Source: an uncultured Desulfobacter sp. (lineage in GTDB: Bacteria > Desulfobacterota > Desulfobacteria > Desulfobacterales > Desulfobacteraceae). Taken from it: a DNA stretch of 64,000 nucleotides. How positions within the stretch are numbered: position 1 is the stretch's first letter; each line of letters starts with the position of its first letter. This document shows, one piece after another, positions 8,782 to 18,104 of the stretch. The position numbers were made by a program, and so were the translations under genes. The notes under the pieces were generated by a model, which saw only the letters and a program-made list of their open reading frames with translations, made no database searches and was not told the origin of the DNA. Where the stretch lies: assembly GCF_963677125.1 (NCBI RefSeq), contig NZ_OY781882.1:1744501-1808500 (forward strand), written 5' to 3'.

Positions 8782-9243
8782 TTACCCAAATAAAGATAAC
8801 AGACGATCGGCTGTCACCCTTGAGGCGATTTGACTTCGGGTATCTTCACTGATGTCAAGTCTGCCTGCTTCTTCCAAAGGATGGTGCGCATACACGTCAA
8901 TTACTTTTTTTTCGTATGCTTCACGAAGTTTTTTAAAAGATAATATCACTTCCGGATAGTGTCCCGAATCTTTAAACGGCAGGCGGATAAATCCATCTGT
9001 GTAACCGTCTTTAAAATACGGCACCTGAAACACATGATATCTATCAGGCTTCCATGAAGGGTTTCTTTCATTTTCACCCGGCAGGCAATAGCTTAAATGG
9101 GAACTGGGGATCTTAGGAATATGGCTTTCAACCTGAACTGCGTGTATGGCCAGCTTTTTTTCAAATGGTTCAAGTGTGATTGTATATTTAAGCCGGGGTC
9201 TAAAATTTCCCCGTTTTTTTTTAATTTGCCAATTGATTTTCAT
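8782..9243 (-). CDS. Uncharacterised protein coupled to VWA/MoxR genes
   Basis: A 153-residue soluble protein that I do not recognise. It begins with a basic beta-rich stretch (INWQIKKKRGNFRPRLKYTI) and ends in a helical segment. There is no signal peptide, no membrane segment and no obvious catalytic motif. Its ATG overlaps the stop of the VWA gene by 4 bases (ATGA), so translation is coupled. It is best read as the third component of the MoxR/VWA module, perhaps a substrate or adaptor. This is inferred from gene order only. Confidence 0.75.
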   Translation of the reverse strand: MKINWQIKKKRGNFRPRLKYTITLEPFEKKLAIHAVQVESHIPKIPSSHLSYCLPGENERNPSWKPDRYHVFQVPYFKDGYTDGFIRLPFKDSGHYPEVILSFKKLREAYEKKVIDVYAHHPLEEAGRLDISEDTRSQIASRVTADRLLSLFG

Positions 9244-10547
9244 ATTACTTTTTCCAAGTCTCTATCATCAAGCAACATATCTATGATTTCTCCGAATGGC
9301 GGCGTAAACCCGCCATGCCCGATTCTTATCCAAAGCACCGGATAAGCGGGTGTAAAAGAGGGAAAACGCATGCATTCCATATCTGAAAAAAACAGCAGAC
9401 AGAACGGATGTATGCCCTGTTTTTCAATGAAATCGAATACAACTGTAAAATCTGTCCCACCACCGCCTTTGGGGTTGAAGGACAGATTAAAATCTCCCAC
9501 GCCAATCACTTCATATCCCGTAACAGCCATATCTGCGTAGACAAGGTGTATGAGGCTTGGATTCATGGATAAGATGGCCTTAAGTTCTGCACCGAACCGT
9601 TCAATCTCACACGGTTTTATGCTGCCCGAAGTATCTACGGCAACGACAAGCTGTGGTAGCTGGTCCGACACAAGACTGGGGAAATAAAGGTCCTGGTGAA
9701 TATATCTTCGATTGGGCCTTGTCCAGGTATAATCATGTCGGGCAGACTGCTGGATAAACCGGGAGAGCAGGGTGGACCAGGGAAGCGTTGGGCTGAAGCG
9801 TTCTTTGACCAGGATCTCTACCCCCTTTGGAAGCTTTCCCATGTTTCTGGCATTGGCGGTTGCCTGGATTAAAGCCTGATCCCAGTCCGTATCCGGATCG
9901 CTTTGTTCTGAAAATGTCTTATTTTTCGGAGTGGTGCCATCCCTGACTTCACCGCTCCCACCAGGATCGGCGTTATCGTCCGAGTCAGTTTTTTCTTCAA
10001 CGCCTTTTTCGCTATCATCTGTAACTGAACTGTGTTTTTCCTCATCTTTTTGTTCTTCATCCCGGCTCTTTTTTTGTGACGAAGGATCAGGATAATTGTT
10101 TTCCTCGTCCGTAGATTCTTCTTCTCCCTGCCCTTCAATCAACCGAGCGTAGACCTGCTCTGCCGTCTTTCCGATATATGCCTCATCCCAAAGAAAACCA
10201 TCAGGCAGAACCAACCCAGCCTCCAATATGATAGGGTTAATGACATAATCACAGGCTTTGTTCCAGGTCTTTGGATTTTTATCTTTTTTGCGCAGATGGT
10301 GATTGCAGGCAGGATGCATCACCGTATGAGCGGACAATCCCACAAGTTTTTCCCTGGGAAGAATATTAATGTAGTCCGGATTATAGCCAAACGTTTTTCC
10401 GTCAGTCCAAGCCGTTCTGCAGGTCCGGTCCTCTTTGAGTGTCAGGCGCATGGCAAGGGATGCAAAAAACGGATGGTTCAACACCATGTCGGCTCTTGCT
10501 TTAAGCAAGCGATTTTTTGCCCGTTTGTCTTCCTTTATCACTGTCAT
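9240..10547 (-). CDS. VWA-like / DUF2201-type putative metallopeptidase-domain protein
   Basis: About 435 residues. The N-terminal domain (1-140) resembles the putative metallopeptidase domain of DUF2201 proteins, but the expected HExxH reads HTVMH near residues 75-80, so the catalytic Glu is missing. A highly charged Glu/Asp/Lys linker follows (about 145-220). The C-terminal VWA-like domain has the MIDAS motif DTSGS near residue 300 and GGGGTDF later. MoxR ATPases typically work with VWA partners as chaperones that insert metals or assemble complexes. The ATG at 10547 overlaps the stop of the MoxR gene (ATGA); a longer start at 10577 is possible but less likely. Confidence 0.87.
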   Translation of the reverse strand: MTVIKEDKRAKNRLLKARADMVLNHPFFASLAMRLTLKEDRTCRTAWTDGKTFGYNPDYINILPREKLVGLSAHTVMHPACNHHLRKKDKNPKTWNKACDYVINPIILEAGLVLPDGFLWDEAYIGKTAEQVYARLIEGQGEEESTDEENNYPDPSSQKKSRDEEQKDEEKHSSVTDDSEKGVEEKTDSDDNADPGGSGEVRDGTTPKNKTFSEQSDPDTDWDQALIQATANARNMGKLPKGVEILVKERFSPTLPWSTLLSRFIQQSARHDYTWTRPNRRYIHQDLYFPSLVSDQLPQLVVAVDTSGSIKPCEIERFGAELKAILSMNPSLIHLVYADMAVTGYEVIGVGDFNLSFNPKGGGGTDFTVVFDFIEKQGIHPFCLLFFSDMECMRFPSFTPAYPVLWIRIGHGGFTPPFGEIIDMLLDDRDLEKVI

Positions 10548-11527
10548 ACCAATATTTGTGCATTCATGGTTGCCCAATCAGAAAAAGCCGATGTTTCAAC
10601 GATTTTAGGCGTTTTACGCACTGCTTCACGCATTAAAAGCACGGAAAATTCAGGGGGCAGGCGTTGAACCCAGGACATGACAAGACAAATATTATCAAGG
10701 GTCATGGCAGCACCCATCATTTCACTTAGGGCAAAAAGAACGGCAGGGTTATCCGGAACAGGTATGCCGTGGGGATCAGAAATGATATCCGAAGGCGAAG
10801 GCAACTGGTTCCATAGCTCAATAAATCCTGAAAATTCAGCTGCGGCCCCTTTTCCCACAGCCCCTGCAACAAGTTCATAAACCATGTCAGGATCCGGCTT
10901 TGCGTCTAAAAGTTTTGATACAAATTCCCAGGATCGTGGGGACGCAAAAGCCCGTGTCTCTCTTTTAGGATCAAAATCATGCAGCAGCGAGGGTCTAAAT
11001 CGTATAAAGGCACGTACCTGCCGGGATATATCATGCTCTTGGGCCCATTCAAGCCACTGATCCGCATCTACTTCAAAATCAATATGCACAAAACGGTTGG
11101 CCAGCGCCGACGGCATTCGGTGCGATACCGCCCGATCCTGTTCCCGATTGCCTGCGGCCACAACAGACCAATTGTCAGGTAACCGGTACTCACCAAGTTT
11201 GCGATCAAGTACCAATTGATAGCATGCCGCCTGAACCAGGGGTGGGGCAGCATTAAGCTCGTCAAGAAAAAGAACCCCTGCGCCATCAGTGGGCAAAAAT
11301 GCCGGCGCACACCAGTGGGACAGGCCATCCCGGCTAATTCTTGGAAGTCCTCTAAGGTCAACCGGATCCAGAAGGACCGCTCTGATGTCAACAAGATCCA
11401 GATTAAGGGACGCCGCGGTCTGCCTGACAATCTGGCTTTTACCAATACCGGGCGGCCCCCATATAAAAACCGGCTGTTGGATGGATAAAAGACTTGTCAG
11501 GGCGGGTTTAATTTTAGCTGATTTCAT
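10544..11527 (-). CDS. MoxR-family AAA+ ATPase
   Basis: A 327-residue AAA+ ATPase. Walker A is GPPGIGKS (residues 24-31), Walker B is VLFLDE (85-90), sensor 1 is VVAAGN, and the MoxR-like phrase HRMPSALANRFVHIDFE follows. MoxR proteins pair with VWA-domain proteins and act as chaperones for complex assembly. The start at 11527 is preferred over an upstream ATG at 11590 because GAAGG sits at a good distance before it and the upstream 21 residues are AT-rich and unlike the family. It is the first gene of a three-gene minus-strand operon. The target of the module is unknown. Confidence 0.92.
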   Translation of the reverse strand: MKSAKIKPALTSLLSIQQPVFIWGPPGIGKSQIVRQTAASLNLDLVDIRAVLLDPVDLRGLPRISRDGLSHWCAPAFLPTDGAGVLFLDELNAAPPLVQAACYQLVLDRKLGEYRLPDNWSVVAAGNREQDRAVSHRMPSALANRFVHIDFEVDADQWLEWAQEHDISRQVRAFIRFRPSLLHDFDPKRETRAFASPRSWEFVSKLLDAKPDPDMVYELVAGAVGKGAAAEFSGFIELWNQLPSPSDIISDPHGIPVPDNPAVLFALSEMMGAAMTLDNICLVMSWVQRLPPEFSVLLMREAVRKTPKIVETSAFSDWATMNAQILV

Positions 11528-11646
11528 GTATACACCTTCGATAATTTTTAATTTAGAATTTTTATATAGCCAAACTATTTCATATGTCAATATATTATTA
11601 GTTAAAATTAACTTTATTATTTATACCCGATTGTCCCGGGAAGGGA

Positions 11647-11675
11647 TTGACATCACCATCCCACCGGCGTAGTAT
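11647..11675 (+). promoter_or_regulatory. Sigma70-type promoter for the FMN riboswitch-ribB transcript
   Basis: TTGACA at 11647-11652, a 17-base spacer, and TAGTAT at 11670-11675. The predicted transcription start falls at the first bases of the riboswitch, which is the expected arrangement. Confidence 0.75.
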
Positions 11676-11679
11676 CCTC

Positions 11680-11840
11680 AACGTTCTCAGGGCGGGGCGA
11701 AATTCCCCACCGGCGGTAACCTGATGATTTGAGGTCAAATATCAGGAAAGCCCGCGAGCGCTTTGCTTTTTTTGCAAAGGTCAGCAGATCTGGTGAAACT
11801 CCAGAGCCGACGGTTACAGTCCGGATGGAAGAGAATACGC
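11680..11840 (+). promoter_or_regulatory. FMN riboswitch (RFN element)
   Basis: All hallmark segments of the FMN aptamer are present in order: GGGGCGAAATTCCCCACCGG and CGGTAACCTGATG, then AGCCCGCGAGCG, GGTGAAACTCCAGAGCCGAC, and GGTTACAGTCCGGATGGAAG with AGAG. It lies about 145 bases upstream of ribB and is read in the same direction. FMN binding is expected to lower ribB expression. The expression platform between 11840 and 11985 has no obvious classical terminator with a U tract, so control at translation is possible. Confidence 0.97.
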
Positions 11841-11985
11841 AAGAGAGTACAGCACCATTGCGTTTACTGCCTGCTGACGAATTTTGTCAGTAACTATTGG
11901 TATGCAGTGGATGATGTTCTTTTGCCTTTTTATTCCCACGCCCTGATTCATGTATTATTTATAACAATTACCAAGGAGTTGAATC

Positions 11986-12642
11986 ATGAATCAGAATCTT
12001 TTAAACCAATTTGGAAATTCCAGACAGCGCTTACAGGCCGGACTTGAAGCCCTTCGCCGGGGTTCCGGCGTTTTGGTAGCCGACGATGAAAACCGGGAAA
12101 ATGAAGTGGACCTCATTTTCGGGGCACACAGCCTTAACGTGAACCAGATGGCCATGCTGATCAGGGAATGCAGCGGTATTGTCTGCCTGTGCCTGCCCCC
12201 GGCAAAAGTTGTAAGTCTAAACCTTTTCCCAATGGTAAAAAACAACACAAGTCCATACCAGACGGCCTTTACTGTCTCCATTGAAGCAGCCAAGAATGTA
12301 ACCACAGGGGTGTCTGCCCAGGATCGTTTAACAACCATTCAGGCAGCTATCGCCGAAGATGCAGCACCGGAAGATCTAAATCGTCCCGGCCATATTTTTC
12401 CGTTACAGGCAAAACCCGGAGGCGTACTTGAGCGCGCAGGCCACACCGAGGCAACAGTTGATCTTATGGCACTGGCCGGTTTACCCCCATACGGGGTTTT
12501 GTGTGAACTTACAAATCCCGACGGCACCATGACCAGGCTCCCTAAAGCAGCACAATTTGCGGCAGATAACGAATTTACAATGCTTACGGTTGAAGATATC
12601 ATTAGATACAGACGTGGGGCACAAACTGTTAAAGCATCATAA
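11986..12642 (+). CDS. ribB: 3,4-dihydroxy-2-butanone 4-phosphate synthase
   Basis: Converts ribulose 5-phosphate into 3,4-dihydroxy-2-butanone 4-phosphate and formate in riboflavin synthesis. The 218 residues match the stand-alone RibB length. The metal- and substrate-binding acidic loop DDENRENEVDL is at 33-43. RPGHIFPLQA and HTEATVDL, near 133 and 152, supply the second metal His and other active-site residues. There is no GTP cyclohydrolase II domain fused behind it, and no other rib gene next to it. The start is an ATG preceded by AAGGAG. An FMN riboswitch precedes it and a hairpin follows, so it is a single-gene FMN-controlled unit. Confidence 0.97.
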   Translation: MNQNLLNQFGNSRQRLQAGLEALRRGSGVLVADDENRENEVDLIFGAHSLNVNQMAMLIRECSGIVCLCLPPAKVVSLNLFPMVKNNTSPYQTAFTVSIEAAKNVTTGVSAQDRLTTIQAAIAEDAAPEDLNRPGHIFPLQAKPGGVLERAGHTEATVDLMALAGLPPYGVLCELTNPDGTMTRLPKAAQFAADNEFTMLTVEDIIRYRRGAQTVKAS

Positions 12643-12644
12643 TT

Positions 12645-12688
12645 TTTATCCGGCATCCGCAAATCTTTTTTACCGGATGCCGGATAAA
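12645..12688 (+). terminator. Hairpin after ribB
   Basis: A perfect 15-base stem: the left arm at 12645-12659 (TTTATCCGGCATCCG) pairs with 12674-12688, with a 14-base loop. It lies directly after the ribB stop. No strong U tract follows, so termination is likely but not certain. Confidence 0.65.
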
Positions 12689-12741
12689 CAATAATTCATT
12701 CATCAGGAATAAATCCTTTTTCGATGGTTCATTAAAAAGTT

Positions 12742-12770
12742 TTGACTTTTTTCATAAATCTGTGTTAAAC
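12742..12770 (+). promoter_or_regulatory. Possible promoter in the 320-base gap after ribB
   Basis: TTGACT at 12742-12747, a 17-base spacer and a poor -10 (TTAAAC). It could serve the gene at 12965. The rest of the gap (12689-12964) is AT-rich, without a gene or a strong structure. Confidence 0.3.
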
Positions 12771-12964
12771 AATTTAATATATTGTGCAATTTGTTCTTAA
12801 ACAGATAATGTTCAATAATAATCCAGCTGAAATTCATTCATTAAATATTCTGAACCGCTATTCAGATACCTAAACAGTATTATTGAACCGCATTCTTACG
12901 TTAAGTTCTATTTCCCGATACAACGCAATTTTTGCGGGATCTTAACCACACGGAGGAAACTTAA

Positions 12965-13519
12965 TTGAACGATTTTTTAAAAAATCTGAGAAATTCCGGT
13001 AAAAAGGAACCCTCGTCCATTAAAAAAAACATGGACACCAACTACTTTACGCATAGTGAACGGCGTATTCCAAAAGAACGACGACCCTCCGCTTTTAACC
13101 GGTCAAATTCCATTCCGGAAAAAGATGCAAAAAAACAAGAAATTGAAGATTTGATCCCGATCATCGCCGAGAATACCACGCAACTGGTCAAAGAGATCGG
13201 CCGTATGGCAGCGGTAAGCGAAATGCTCTTGGAATCCCAAATCCGCCAGCAAAATGCCATGGCGGATTTTTTCGAATCTCTAAAATCGCTTATGGCAAAA
13301 AGGCAATCCGACGATGACATACCCATGGCAACAACCAGCTATGCCTCTGGAACCCACTACACCAAAGATGATATCATCTCCACCATTAACAGAATGCGTG
13401 ATCAGGGCGCCACATTTTCTACAATTGCTGAATATTTAAGAGATAAAGGTATCCCGACCTTTTCCGGCAGGGGGCAGTGGCATGCCCAGACAATTCACAG
13501 GCTCTGCAAACACATTTAG
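12965..13519 (+). CDS. Unknown protein with recombinase-like C-terminal helix-turn-helix
   Basis: 184 residues. The first 50 are basic and disordered in appearance. Residues 58-110 form a helical, probably coiled-coil segment. The last 50 (TINRMRDQGATFSTIAEYLR then DKGIPTFSGRGQWHAQTIHR) resemble the recombinase-domain helix-turn-helix of large serine recombinases. No catalytic resolvase domain is present, so only a DNA-binding role is plausible. The start is TTG at 12965, supported by GGAGG seven bases upstream. It stands alone, and a weak hairpin (13531-13558) lies behind it. Confidence 0.72.
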   Translation: MNDFLKNLRNSGKKEPSSIKKNMDTNYFTHSERRIPKERRPSAFNRSNSIPEKDAKKQEIEDLIPIIAENTTQLVKEIGRMAAVSEMLLESQIRQQNAMADFFESLKSLMAKRQSDDDIPMATTSYASGTHYTKDDIISTINRMRDQGATFSTIAEYLRDKGIPTFSGRGQWHAQTIHRLCKHI

Positions 13520-13702
13520 CCATAATTCAGCGCTTAATTAAATTGATGGCTTTAAGCGTAAGTTTATATTCACAACCGTATATTTTTTATATATGATAAT
13601 CCCCGCCTTTACATTTTTTTTGTGAAACCTTATCTGCGTTTGAATAAGGAATTTCAAAACCGTCTTCAAGCAGACAAAAGAAAATTTTTTTTGGGGGGGA
13701 CT

Positions 13703-15634
13703 ATGGCAAAATCCACTTATTGGGCAGATTCCTACGTAGATAAACGTTGCAGTGCCCAGGCGGCCCTGAAACATATCCGGCCTGGTCAACGTGTATTTAT
13801 CGGTTCATCCTGCGCTGAACCCCAGCATCTTGTCAAAGAATTATCAAATATCTCCGCAAGATTCACGGATCTTGAAATCGTGCGCCTGCTCAGCATTGAA
13901 AGTGGTCCACTTACGCTTATTGCTAATGAGTCCCATTCCCAGCAGTTCAAGATCAGATCCATTTATTTAGGATCCTGCGGCCCGAGTGTTATCAAAAAAA
14001 ATCAAAGATTTATTACGCCTGCGAATCTTTACCAGATCCCGCACCTGTTCAAATCCGGGCTCATGCCGTTGAATGCCGCACTGATCCAGGCCTCCCCCCC
14101 CGACGACTTTGGGTGGATGAGTCTCGGCATTTCCGTGGACATCAATCTTTCGGCCTGCGAAACCGCTGATATTGTCATATGCCAGATCAACCCCCAAATG
14201 CCCCGGGTTTTGGGCAGAAGTTTCATCCATGTGAATGATGTTGATTTTATAGTAGAATATGAGGATCCGCTTTTAACCATCCAGCCGCCCCCCGAGCAAG
14301 AGTCGGCTCACACCATTGCCAAACATATTTCACGTCTCATTGAAGATGGTTCAACCCTCCAGACAAGTCTGAGTTTAACCACCGGGGCAGTGATGCTTGC
14401 GTTATCCGATAAAAATGATATCGGCATTCATTCACAATACCTGTCAGATGCAATCATGCACCTTTTCTCCATGGGCGTGATAACAAATAAGAAAAAAGGG
14501 TTTAATGACGGCAAGGTTGTGGCCAGCTCTGCCGTTGGCTCCTCCCTGCTCTATGAGTTTCTTGACGACAACCCTTCCATTGAATTTTACCCATCGGATT
14601 ATACCAACAACCCGGCAATCATTGGTCGACACAATAAAATGGTCACGTTGAACACGGCCATGGCCATTGACCTTACCGGCCAGGTGGCTGCCGACGCCCT
14701 GCCGTTTAACAACTACACAGGGATTAACGGCCTGCTTGACTTCACCCGCGGAGCAGCCATGTCCGAAGGTGGAAAATCAATTCTGATGCTGACCTCTACC
14801 ATGGATCACGAGCAAAAAAGCCGGATCGTGCCCCGGTTGGCAGATCACGCCGTGGTGGTACCCAGGGGAGATATCCAGTTTGTGGCAACAGAATATGGCG
14901 TGGTAAACCTTTTTGGCAAAACCCTTCAGGAACGGGTCATGGCCCTGGTATCCATTGCCCATCCGGATTTTCGGGATGAACTGTTTGCCGCAGCCAAAGA
15001 GATGGGATTAATCAGCAGTGACCGCAAATTCAAACAAGCCATTAAAGGCGTCTACCCGCTGAAGTATGAAGAAACCATTGTCATAAAAGATATTCCCATT
15101 ACATTCAGGCCGGCAAAACCAACGGATGAACGCTTTATCCAGGAACACTACTACACCATGAATCGTGGAGATATTGTTTCCAGGTTCTTTCATGAGAAAA
15201 AAAGTTTTGCCTATGATCAAATTGAGACCACCTATGAAATTGATTATATCAATGACCTGACCATCGTGGCGACCATAGGCGAGCTGGGATTTGAAAAAAT
15301 TATTGCCGTGGGCGAATACTTCAGAAACACAATCATTAACATGGCTGAAGTGGCGTATTCCGTATCAAAAGATTACCAGGGCATGGGAATTGCCGAAATC
15401 CTGCAGAAAAAACTAAATCAAGCGGCCATTGACAACGGTATCAAAGGGCTGATTGCTTATACCGCTCCACACAACAAAGGTATGATACGCCTGTTTCACA
15501 AGCAGCCCTATAAAATCACAACAGACAAAAGTGAAGACATGCTTATCTTAACCTGCCTATTCAATGACCCTAAAGAAAACAACGATGACGACGGCGGCAA
15601 ATCTTTAGGAGACGCCATTCTGTCCATGGGCTAA
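13703..15634 (+). CDS. Acetyl-CoA hydrolase/transferase fused to GNAT acetyltransferase domain
   Basis: About 643 residues. Residues 1-440 form an acetyl-CoA hydrolase / 4-hydroxybutyrate CoA-transferase-type enzyme (RPGQRVFIGSSCAEP near the start, then INGLLDFTRGAAMS). Residues 460-620 form a GNAT domain with the acetyl-CoA loop QGMGIAE near 559. The first part moves CoA between acids or hydrolyses acetyl-CoA. The GNAT part may acetylate the enzyme itself or another protein. The start at ATG 13703 is favoured over the GTG at 13622 because a G-rich ribosome site lies just before it and the extra residues are low in complexity. The 3' end overlaps the convergent rlmD by 30 bases. Confidence 0.9.
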   Translation: MAKSTYWADSYVDKRCSAQAALKHIRPGQRVFIGSSCAEPQHLVKELSNISARFTDLEIVRLLSIESGPLTLIANESHSQQFKIRSIYLGSCGPSVIKKNQRFITPANLYQIPHLFKSGLMPLNAALIQASPPDDFGWMSLGISVDINLSACETADIVICQINPQMPRVLGRSFIHVNDVDFIVEYEDPLLTIQPPPEQESAHTIAKHISRLIEDGSTLQTSLSLTTGAVMLALSDKNDIGIHSQYLSDAIMHLFSMGVITNKKKGFNDGKVVASSAVGSSLLYEFLDDNPSIEFYPSDYTNNPAIIGRHNKMVTLNTAMAIDLTGQVAADALPFNNYTGINGLLDFTRGAAMSEGGKSILMLTSTMDHEQKSRIVPRLADHAVVVPRGDIQFVATEYGVVNLFGKTLQERVMALVSIAHPDFRDELFAAAKEMGLISSDRKFKQAIKGVYPLKYEETIVIKDIPITFRPAKPTDERFIQEHYYTMNRGDIVSRFFHEKKSFAYDQIETTYEIDYINDLTIVATIGELGFEKIIAVGEYFRNTIINMAEVAYSVSKDYQGMGIAEILQKKLNQAAIDNGIKGLIAYTAPHNKGMIRLFHKQPYKITTDKSEDMLILTCLFNDPKENNDDDGGKSLGDAILSMG

Positions 15635-17026
15635 ATCAGTTTTCTTCACAAGTAACGCTACGGATTCAATATGATAGGTATGCGGAAACATGTCCACAGG
15701 AGTCACTTCCAGTACTGCATAACGCGATGCAAGCATCTCAAGATCCCTGGCAAGGGTTGCAGGATTGCAGGAGACATAAACGATTTTTTCCGGCGAATGG
15801 GCCAGCACATGCCCCACTACATCCTTGTGCATACCCACCCTGGGCGGATCAATAATAATCACATCCGGCTTTTCAGGCACCTGCCTGAAAACATCCTTGA
15901 TGTCCCCTTCCAAAAAGGTGCAGTTGTCAATGCCGTTTAAATGTACATTTTCCCTTGCATCAATCACAGCAGAATGAACAATTTCAATCCCGTATATTTT
16001 TTTTGCCTGGCCGGAAAGCCAAATGGGAATAGTACCGGTGCCTGAATAGAGATCCAAAACAGTCTGAGATCCGTCAAGATCTGCATATTCACTAACTTTG
16101 GTATACAATTTTTCGCAGGCCCGGGTATTTGTTTGGAAAAAAGAGTTTGCCGAAATTTTAAACTGATAATCCCCAAGCTTTTCAATGAGATGATCTTCGC
16201 CGTGGATCAGAACCTCTTCCTTGCCCGTGGAGACCCCTGACCGGGAATCGGTAATGTTATTAACGATACAGCGGATTTGACTGAATTTTTCAACAAGCAC
16301 CTTGCTTAAAGCTTCAATGACATCAGGCTTTTTTTCGCTGGTCACAAGGTTGACCATCCACTGGTCCCGGGCCACGGAATGCCTGAGCATAACAAAGCGC
16401 CAGAATCCTTCGTGCTGACGCAGATGATATGCCGCAAGCCCGGATTCAGCCACAAAGCCACGGATGGTCTCTAAAATGTCATTGCCCAGGGCCGGCATAA
16501 TATGGCAGTTATGAATGTCAATCACCTTGTCAAATGTACCGGGTACGTGCAAGCCGATGCCAAAGCCCTTTTTAACGGATTCATCCGCCAGTTCTTCGGG
16601 CATAAGCCAACGCATGGAAGAACAGGAGAACTCCATTTTATTGCGGTATTCATAAATATACTCCGAGGGCACAACATCGGTGACCGGTATATCTTTTAAG
16701 CGCCCGATGTGCGCCAACGACTCGACAACATGGCGTTTTTTGTATTCAAGCTGACGCTCGTAAGGCAGTTGCTGCCATTTGCACCCCCCGCAAAACCGAT
16801 TGTACTCGCATCTTGCCTCCTGACGCAGGGGCGACGGGGTAACAATATTAATCAGCCGTCCTTCAGCCCAGGATTTCTTTTTTTTAAAAATCTTTACAAA
16901 AACCCGGTCTCCGGGAACACAACGGTCCACAAACACGGGAAATCCATCGGGTTTGGCCAGGCCCTTTCCCCCAAAGGCAAGGTCAATGATGTCAAGTTCG
17001 TAGGTTTTTCTTTTTTTAACGGGCAT
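15605..17026 (-). CDS. rlmD: 23S rRNA (uracil-5-)-methyltransferase RlmD (RumA family)
   Basis: SAM-dependent methylation of a uridine of 23S rRNA. The 473 residues show an N-terminal TRAM domain and a [4Fe-4S] cluster motif at Cys73, Cys79 and Cys82 (CEYNRFCGGC) with a later Cys near 167. The SAM-binding motif is LDLYSGTGTIPIW, DPPRVGMH follows, and the catalytic Cys is in VSCNPATLARDL. All catalytic elements are present. The assignment to RlmD rather than another RumA/TrmA subfamily follows from the cluster and length. The gene is convergent with, and overlaps, the acetyl-CoA hydrolase gene. Confidence 0.9.
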   Translation of the reverse strand: MPVKKRKTYELDIIDLAFGGKGLAKPDGFPVFVDRCVPGDRVFVKIFKKKKSWAEGRLINIVTPSPLRQEARCEYNRFCGGCKWQQLPYERQLEYKKRHVVESLAHIGRLKDIPVTDVVPSEYIYEYRNKMEFSCSSMRWLMPEELADESVKKGFGIGLHVPGTFDKVIDIHNCHIMPALGNDILETIRGFVAESGLAAYHLRQHEGFWRFVMLRHSVARDQWMVNLVTSEKKPDVIEALSKVLVEKFSQIRCIVNNITDSRSGVSTGKEEVLIHGEDHLIEKLGDYQFKISANSFFQTNTRACEKLYTKVSEYADLDGSQTVLDLYSGTGTIPIWLSGQAKKIYGIEIVHSAVIDARENVHLNGIDNCTFLEGDIKDVFRQVPEKPDVIIIDPPRVGMHKDVVGHVLAHSPEKIVYVSCNPATLARDLEMLASRYAVLEVTPVDMFPHTYHIESVALLVKKTDLAHGQNGVS

Positions 17027-17104
17027 ATTATATTATATCTTATGAGTATACGGTTGAAGTAAAAAAAGACGGCTAATATACAAATATATAAGCATAAAAA
17101 CAAG

Positions 17105-17839
17105 ATGAAAATAATAGAAACCAATTTTACAGTGGACGGATTCTCCTTAAAAGGCACCCTTCATCTCCCCTTATCCCACATGCCGCCGTTAGTTGTGGGC
17201 TCCCACGGTCTTGAAGGCAGCCGCAACTCTGCAAAACAGATGCTGTTAGCAAAGGTTCTGCCCGAAAATAACATTGCATTTTTCCGTTTTGATCACAGGG
17301 GATGCGGAGAGAGCCAAGGCAGTTTTATCGATGACACCAGCATTGAAAAACGTGCCAGAGATTTTTATGCGGCAGTCAGACATGTGCTTGACATGGAGGT
17401 TACATCAACCCGGCTCGCCCTGTTTGGGTCCAGTATGGGCGGTGCCACCTGCATCAAAGCCTGGCAGGATCTTGAACAAGCCGGATACGGGATTCAGGGT
17501 GCTGTTTTGTGTGCATCCCCCGTAAACACCCGGACCATAAAACGGATCCCCCTGGCAGGCAATGAGAAGCGCCCTGCCCTTTCCCTGGATTTTTTCAAGG
17601 ACAACCTTTTGTACGATCTTTGTGACCAGGCGAAGGCGTTGCACCATGTCATGATTTTCCATGGCCGTGCCGATGAGGTGGTCCCGGTAGAAAATGCCCA
17701 CATGCTTTATGCGGCCATGCAACCACCCAAAGAGATGATCCTGCATGACGGCGGTGATCACCAGATGACAAATCGGGCACACCAGCAGGAGTTTGAACAA
17801 AAAATGATGGCATGGTATAAATCCGTATTTAATCTATAG
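17105..17839 (+). CDS. Alpha/beta hydrolase
   Basis: A 244-residue alpha/beta-hydrolase without signal peptide. The nucleophile elbow is GSSMGG with Ser110, the acid is in HGRADEVVP, and the His is in GGDHQMT near the end. GSHGLEGSRNS early in the protein forms the oxyanion region. The family includes esterases and peptidases of the dienelactone hydrolase / BAAT type; the substrate cannot be told from sequence. It is divergent from rlmD with about 80 bases between them and stands alone. Confidence 0.88.
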   Translation: MKIIETNFTVDGFSLKGTLHLPLSHMPPLVVGSHGLEGSRNSAKQMLLAKVLPENNIAFFRFDHRGCGESQGSFIDDTSIEKRARDFYAAVRHVLDMEVTSTRLALFGSSMGGATCIKAWQDLEQAGYGIQGAVLCASPVNTRTIKRIPLAGNEKRPALSLDFFKDNLLYDLCDQAKALHHVMIFHGRADEVVPVENAHMLYAAMQPPKEMILHDGGDHQMTNRAHQQEFEQKMMAWYKSVFNL

Positions 17840-18104
17840 CCCCTAAAACAAAGCTAATATATTTGCGCCTGCCATGGGCCGGCCTGGTTTATCAGCGCCA
17901 AGCCGCCAAACAATAAAACAATTATAAACTCAATAACTTATCTCATATTTTATATAAAAAAATATCGAGTTAACATCCATCTAATCCCGTCCTAATATTT
18001 TCTTAACACAACTCATATAAATCCATAATCATGGACATGAACGATTTAAATAGATTTGCCGGGAAAGCAAGGCCGCAATTCTCTCCCGGCTTGGAGGAAC
18101 GGCT

